A stretch of DNA of 9,211 nt from Ectopseudomonas composti (GTDB taxonomy: Bacteria > Pseudomonadota > Gammaproteobacteria > Pseudomonadales > Pseudomonadaceae), in the NCBI GenBank assembly GCA_946886245.1, contig CAMPIF010000143.1, positions 1 to 9,211 of the forward strand, in the 5' to 3' direction. This document shows, piece after piece, positions 6,756 through 9,211 of this stretch. A model generated the notes under the pieces. The model did no database searches. It was not told the DNA's origin and saw only the letters and a program-made list of their open reading frames with translations. Positions within the stretch are counted from its first letter, which is position 1; every line of letters begins with the position of its first letter. Position numbers and translations under genes: made by a program.

Positions 6756-6784
6756 TTGACAGCCCCCGAGCTTCCTCATACCCT
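6756..6784 (+). promoter_or_regulatory. Sigma-70 promoter of the phosphatase-SCP2 operon
   Basis: A perfect -35 box TTGACA at 6756-6761 is followed after exactly 17 nt by TACCCT at 6779-6784, which keeps the first, second and last bases of TATAAT. A start near 6791 would give a leader of about 29 nt before the GTG at 6820. The strong -35 with a weak -10 next to a palindrome suggests a regulated promoter. Confidence 0.6.
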
Positions 6785-6819
6785 CGCGAAACATTCAACG
6801 TGCCGGGACCAATACGGAC

Positions 6820-7518
6820 GTGGGCAGCATCTATCTGATTCGACATGGCCAGGCCTCATTCGGTGCAGACGACTACGATGTCCTGTCTCCCGTCGGCGTG
6901 CGCCAGGCCGAAGTGCTGGGTGAACACCTCGAGCAACTCGGCATCAGCCTCGATCGTTGCGTCAGTGGTAGCCTGCGCCGTCAGCAACACACGGCCAACG
7001 CCGCCCTGCAACAGATGAGCAATGCGCCGGTGCTGGATATCGACGAAGCCTTCAACGAGTTCGATGCCGATGCGGTGGTTCGCACGCTGCTGCCGGATCT
7101 GCTGCCGGAAGAACCCGAAGCCCTGCATATCCTGCGCAACGGAGCGCAGAATCGTGCCGAGTTTCAGCGCCTGTTTGCCACACTGATCCAGCGCTGGATT
7201 TCCGGCGAGCATGACAAGCCCGGCCTGCAAAGCTGGCAGGCCTATGTCGAACAGGTCGAAGGTGGCCTGCGGCGCATCCTCGAGCAGGCAGACAGCAAAC
7301 AGAATATCGCCGTGTTCACCTCCGGCGGCACCATCACCGCCCTGCTCCGCCTGATTACCGGCGTACCGCCTGCAAAGGCCTTCGAACTGAATTGGCAAAT
7401 CGTCAATACCTCGCTCAGCCAGCTGAAATTCCGCGGCAGCGAGGTGAGTCTGGCTTCCTTCAACAGCCATGTGCATTTACAGCTGCTGAAGGCGCCGGAG
7501 CTCATCACCTACCGATGA
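6820..7518 (+). CDS. Histidine-phosphatase (phosphoglycerate-mutase-like) family protein with atypical active site
   Basis: Branch of the histidine phosphatase superfamily, whose members remove phosphate through a phospho-histidine intermediate; the substrate is unknown. The 232-residue product starts at a GTG (MGSIYLIRHGQASFG) with only a weak ribosome site. The RHG motif is at 8-10, with His9 as the expected nucleophile. Arg54 in LRRQQHTA and the acidic Glu80 in FNEFDAD fit the pattern. At the usual second catalytic histidine (SHGG) the sequence is VFTSGGTI (165-172), so Ser168 replaces His. From memory, related proteins near acyl-CoA dehydrogenase genes also have TSGG, so this may mark a subfamily rather than damage. 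It lies 56 bp upstream of the SCP2 gene on the same strand, probably one operon. It is unlikely to be a glycolytic mutase. Confidence 0.82.
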   Translation: MGSIYLIRHGQASFGADDYDVLSPVGVRQAEVLGEHLEQLGISLDRCVSGSLRRQQHTANAALQQMSNAPVLDIDEAFNEFDADAVVRTLLPDLLPEEPEALHILRNGAQNRAEFQRLFATLIQRWISGEHDKPGLQSWQAYVEQVEGGLRRILEQADSKQNIAVFTSGGTITALLRLITGVPPAKAFELNWQIVNTSLSQLKFRGSEVSLASFNSHVHLQLLKAPELITYR

Positions 7519-7574
7519 GCTCCAGCCCACTGCGGCCGTGAGGCTGCGCGAAAAAACCGAAAAAGGATAAGACC

Positions 7575-7886
7575 ATGAGTGTTGCTGACATCGCCCAAAC
7601 CATGCAGTCCATGTTCAACGCCAGCGCCGCTGCAGGCCTGGATCTGGTATTCCAGTTCAACATCGAAGATGGCGAGAACTACGCGCTGATCGTCAAGGAC
7701 GGCACCTGCGCCCTCGAGCAAGGCGATAACCCGAACGCCAACGTGACCCTGATCATGGACAGCGAAACCCTCAAGGGCATCGTCAGCGGTGAAACTGACG
7801 GCATGCAGGCGTTCATGGCCGGCAAGCTGCGCGCCGAAGGCGACATGATGCTGGCGATGAAGCTGGGCGAACTGTTCCCGGTCTGA
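7575..7886 (+). CDS. SCP2 sterol-binding domain protein (stand-alone lipid/acyl-CoA carrier)
   Basis: A 103-residue protein that is essentially one SCP2 domain, a fold with a hydrophobic tunnel that binds fatty acids, acyl-CoAs or sterols. The pattern is typical: an amphipathic start (VADIAQTMQSMFN), strands LVFQFNI (24-30) and YALIVKDG (36-43), the ANVTLIMDSETLKGIVSGE block (54-72), and the end FMAGKLRAEGDMMLAMKLGELF (80-101). AAAGGA at 7562-7567 sits 7 nt ahead of the ATG. The domain is common beside beta-oxidation genes and is thought to shuttle or present acyl substrates. It follows the phosphatase-like gene and is closed by a strong terminator, so the two form a short operon apart from the downstream kinase gene. 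Cytoplasmic: no signal peptide is seen. Confidence 0.92.
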   Translation: MSVADIAQTMQSMFNASAAAGLDLVFQFNIEDGENYALIVKDGTCALEQGDNPNANVTLIMDSETLKGIVSGETDGMQAFMAGKLRAEGDMMLAMKLGELFPV

Positions 7887-7910
7887 TCGGCGAGCTGAGC
7901 GCAAACCACG

Positions 7911-7940
7911 AAAACCGGAGTCCTGGCACTCCGGTTTTTT
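7911..7940 (+). terminator. Rho-independent terminator after the SCP2 gene
   Basis: AAAACCGGAGT at 7911-7921 pairs with ACTCCGGTTTT at 7928-7938 around CCTGGC, and the run continues to six T's ending at 7940. The stem begins 24 bp after the SCP2 stop. The A-rich 5' flank could give weak activity on the other strand too, but no minus-strand gene needs it. Confidence 0.9.
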
Positions 7941-7945
7941 ATTGC

Positions 7946-8014
7946 CTGCCATCCCTGGCAGCAAGCCTTCGGGCCGTCGCTACGCGACGTTGAAAATTTC
8001 TCCTGAAAATTTTT
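7946..8014. repeat. Tandem small hairpins plus AT-rich direct repeat, possible dispersed extragenic element
   Basis: Three perfect dyads follow one another: CTGCCA/TGGCAG at 7946-7961, GCC-TTCG-GGC at 7965-7974 and CGTCGC-TAC-GCGACG at 7975-7989. Next comes TGAAAATTT at 7991-7999, repeated at 8004-8012, an AT-rich island unlike the GC-rich surroundings. There is no gene in 7941-8181. The compactness suggests a REP/BIME-like or miniature element; copies elsewhere in the genome would be needed to prove it. Confidence 0.4.
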
Positions 8015-8109
8015 CATACCGGCGCACTGGTGGGCAGCGCAGCTCGAAGGTGACTGATCAGGCAGTTTGATCGAGGTGCAACACGCCCGCCTATAACGGC
8101 GCGTATTGC

Positions 8110-8138
8110 TTGTGACAGCCTGGGTGCAGCATTAGATT
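8110..8138 (+). promoter_or_regulatory. Sigma-70 promoter of the phosphotransferase gene
   Basis: TTGTGA at 8110-8115 and TAGATT at 8133-8138 are separated by 17 nt, each matching four of six consensus bases. They lie in the AT-richer stretch before the gene, giving a leader of about 37 nt. A weaker alternative upstream is TTGATC (8067) with TATAAC (8092) at a 19-nt spacing. Confidence 0.45.
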
Positions 8139-8160
8139 AGCCAATTATCTAGGGCACCCA
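8121..8160. promoter_or_regulatory. Nested inverted repeats over the phosphotransferase promoter
   Basis: TGGGTGC at 8121-8127 and GCACCCA at 8154-8160 are perfect inverted copies. Inside them lie TAGAT at 8133-8137 and ATCTA at 8147-8151. The pair brackets the -10 box and likely transcription start, so it may be an operator or a hairpin at the start of the transcript. Confidence 0.35.
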
Positions 8161-8181
8161 TCATAAGTAGAAGGGATAAGC

Positions 8182-9211
8182 ATGGCGCTCACTGACCAAT
8201 CCACTCGCATCCGCACCGGCGAAGAACTCGACGCCGCCGTCATCGACGCTTATCTGAAAGCCAATATTCAGGGCCTGAGCGGCGTCGCCAGGATCAGCCA
8301 GTTCCCCGGCGGCGCTTCGAACCTGACCTACCTGATCGAGTACCCACAGCAGGAATTCGTCCTGCGCCGCCCGCCGTTCGGCCACAAGGCCAAGTCGGCC
8401 CACGACATGGGTCGTGAGTACCGCATTCTCAACCAGCTCAACGCCGGCTTCCCCTACTGCCCCAAGGCTTACGTGCACTGCACCGACGAGTCGGTGATCG
8501 GCGCCGAGTTCTATGTGATGGAGCGGGTCAAGGGCATCATCCTGCGCTCGGACATGCCCGCCGAACTGAGTTTCAGCGCCGAGCAGACCAGCGCGCTGTG
8601 CAAGAGCTTCATCGACAAGCTGGTCGAGTTGCATAACGTCGACTACAGCGCCTGCGGCCTGGGTGACCTGGGCAAACCCGAGGGCTATGTCGGGCGTCAG
8701 ATCAAGGGCTGGAGCGAGCGCTACGAGAAAGCCCTGACCCCGGACGCGCCGACCTGGGAGCCGGTAAAGGCCTGGTTGAATGACAAGATGCCGGCCGATC
8801 ACCACAAGCCCGGCATCGTGCACAACGACTACCGCTTCGACAACGTGATCCTCGACCCGAATAACCCGATGCAGATCATCGGCGTGCTGGACTGGGAGAT
8901 GACCACCATCGGCGATCCATTGATGGACCTGGGCAACACCCTGGCCTACTGGATCGAAGCTGGCGATCCGGCTCCGGTGCAACTGATGCGTCGCCAGCCG
9001 AGCAACGCGCCTGGCATGCTCACGCGCCAGCAGTTCGTCGACTACTACGCCGAAAAGGCCGGTATCGAGATCAAGAGCTTCGATTTCTACTACACCTACG
9101 GCCTGTTCCGCCTGGCCGGCATCGTGCAGCAGATCTACTACCGCTTCTATCACGGCCAGACGCAGGACAAGCGCTTCGCCCAGTTCATTCAGATGAACAA
9201 GCTGCTGGAGC
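8182..9211 (+). CDS. Phosphotransferase (APH-like kinase fold), ACAD10/ACAD11/LvaA-type, 3' end cut by window
   Basis: Aminoglycoside-phosphotransferase-fold kinase of the group found next to, or fused to, acyl-CoA dehydrogenases. Relatives (the kinase domain of ACAD11, LvaA of the P. putida levulinate pathway) phosphorylate hydroxyacyl-CoAs so that the phosphate can leave in a later step. The frame is open for 343 codons to the window edge; the family is about 350-360 residues, so only a short tail is missing. Visible features are the N-lobe loop FPGGASNLTY (41-50), VLRRPPFG (60-67) with Arg where protein kinases carry the ATP-site Lys, the catalytic loop HNDYRFDN (214-221, Asp216 and Asn221) and the metal-binding GVLDWEM (234-240, Asp237). 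AAGGGA at 8171-8176 sits 5 nt before the ATG. It has its own promoter. Antibiotic modification is unlikely from these motifs. Confidence 0.9.
   Translation, partial: MALTDQSTRIRTGEELDAAVIDAYLKANIQGLSGVARISQFPGGASNLTYLIEYPQQEFVLRRPPFGHKAKSAHDMGREYRILNQLNAGFPYCPKAYVHCTDESVIGAEFYVMERVKGIILRSDMPAELSFSAEQTSALCKSFIDKLVELHNVDYSACGLGDLGKPEGYVGRQIKGWSERYEKALTPDAPTWEPVKAWLNDKMPADHHKPGIVHNDYRFDNVILDPNNPMQIIGVLDWEMTTIGDPLMDLGNTLAYWIEAGDPAPVQLMRRQPSNAPGMLTRQQFVDYYAEKAGIEIKSFDFYYTYGLFRLAGIVQQIYYRFYHGQTQDKRFAQFIQMNKLLE

Noticed and set aside
6621..6794. 58-residue N-terminal extension of SohB
   Set aside because: The extension has no membrane or signal features matching the family and would span the candidate sohB promoter. 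The GTG at 6620 gives the family N-terminus and has a ribosome site.
7975..7989. CGTCGC-TAC-GCGACG hairpin as a terminator
   Set aside because: No T run follows on either strand, and a strong terminator lies just upstream.
7679..8017. Minus-strand small open frame starting in the AT-rich repeat (MKNFQEKF...)
   Set aside because: It has an AGGAG-like sequence nearby but runs through a terminator hairpin and antisense to the SCP2 gene. Its sequence resembles translated extragenic repeat, so it is not called as a gene.
8161..9153. Minus-strand open frame of 330 codons across the phosphotransferase gene
   Set aside because: The plus strand encodes an unbroken kinase-fold protein with all its motifs. 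The minus frame is low-complexity and shows no family signature.
1..9211. CRISPR arrays, tRNA or rRNA genes, insertion sequences, prophage genes
   Set aside because: I saw no regularly spaced repeats, no tRNA-like cloverleaf, and no transposase or integrase motifs. Gene content is ordinary chromosomal core and catabolic genes.

Overview
The window is a GC-rich, gene-dense piece of bacterial chromosome, most probably from Pseudomonas. The proteins resemble Pseudomonas versions (AlaA, HtpX, Tpm, SohB, AcuI/YhdH). The order alaA - small conserved gene - htpX - tpm recalls P. aeruginosa from memory, but no rRNA or other taxonomic marker is present, so the species is left open. Nine protein genes are supported, eight complete and one cut by the right edge, plus one apparent gene remnant at the left edge. 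Almost all other long open frames are opposite-strand or out-of-frame shadows of these genes.

Layout. 1-241: a minus-strand fragment with the GD(S/A)AH signature of FAD-dependent aromatic hydroxylases, closed by an in-frame stop, then a hairpin-rich leader. 242-1906: alaA (alanine/glutamate aminotransferase) followed 6 nt later by a small conserved gene that may carry a winged helix. 1907-2918: htpX, a membrane zinc protease gene behind a heat-shock-type (sigma-32-like) promoter, ending in a bidirectional terminator shared with the convergent tpm. 2935-4464: tpm (thiopurine/tellurite/selenite methyltransferase, minus) and a DODA/YgiD-type extradiol dioxygenase gene (plus) diverge from a 105-bp region with an inverted repeat and a direct repeat. 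4507-6620: sohB then acuI on the minus strand, ending in a hairpin terminator. 6621-7940: a divergent promoter region with a consensus -35 box and a TetR-type palindrome, then a histidine-phosphatase-like gene and an SCP2 lipid-carrier gene, closed by a strong terminator. 7941-8181: a hairpin cluster, AT-rich direct repeats and a promoter. 8182-9211: a phosphotransferase of the ACAD10/ACAD11/LvaA kinase type.

How the genes work together. The left half is housekeeping and envelope stress (HtpX, and SohB further on) with small-molecule detoxification (Tpm, AcuI). The right half looks like an acyl-CoA / hydroxy-acid catabolism locus. A kinase-fold protein of a family now linked to phosphorylating hydroxyacyl-CoAs sits beside an SCP2 carrier and a phosphatase-fold protein whose second catalytic histidine is replaced by serine. 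That kinase / carrier / phosphatase-like trio is the part most worth following up. The rest is ordinary core genome with some interesting regulatory DNA.
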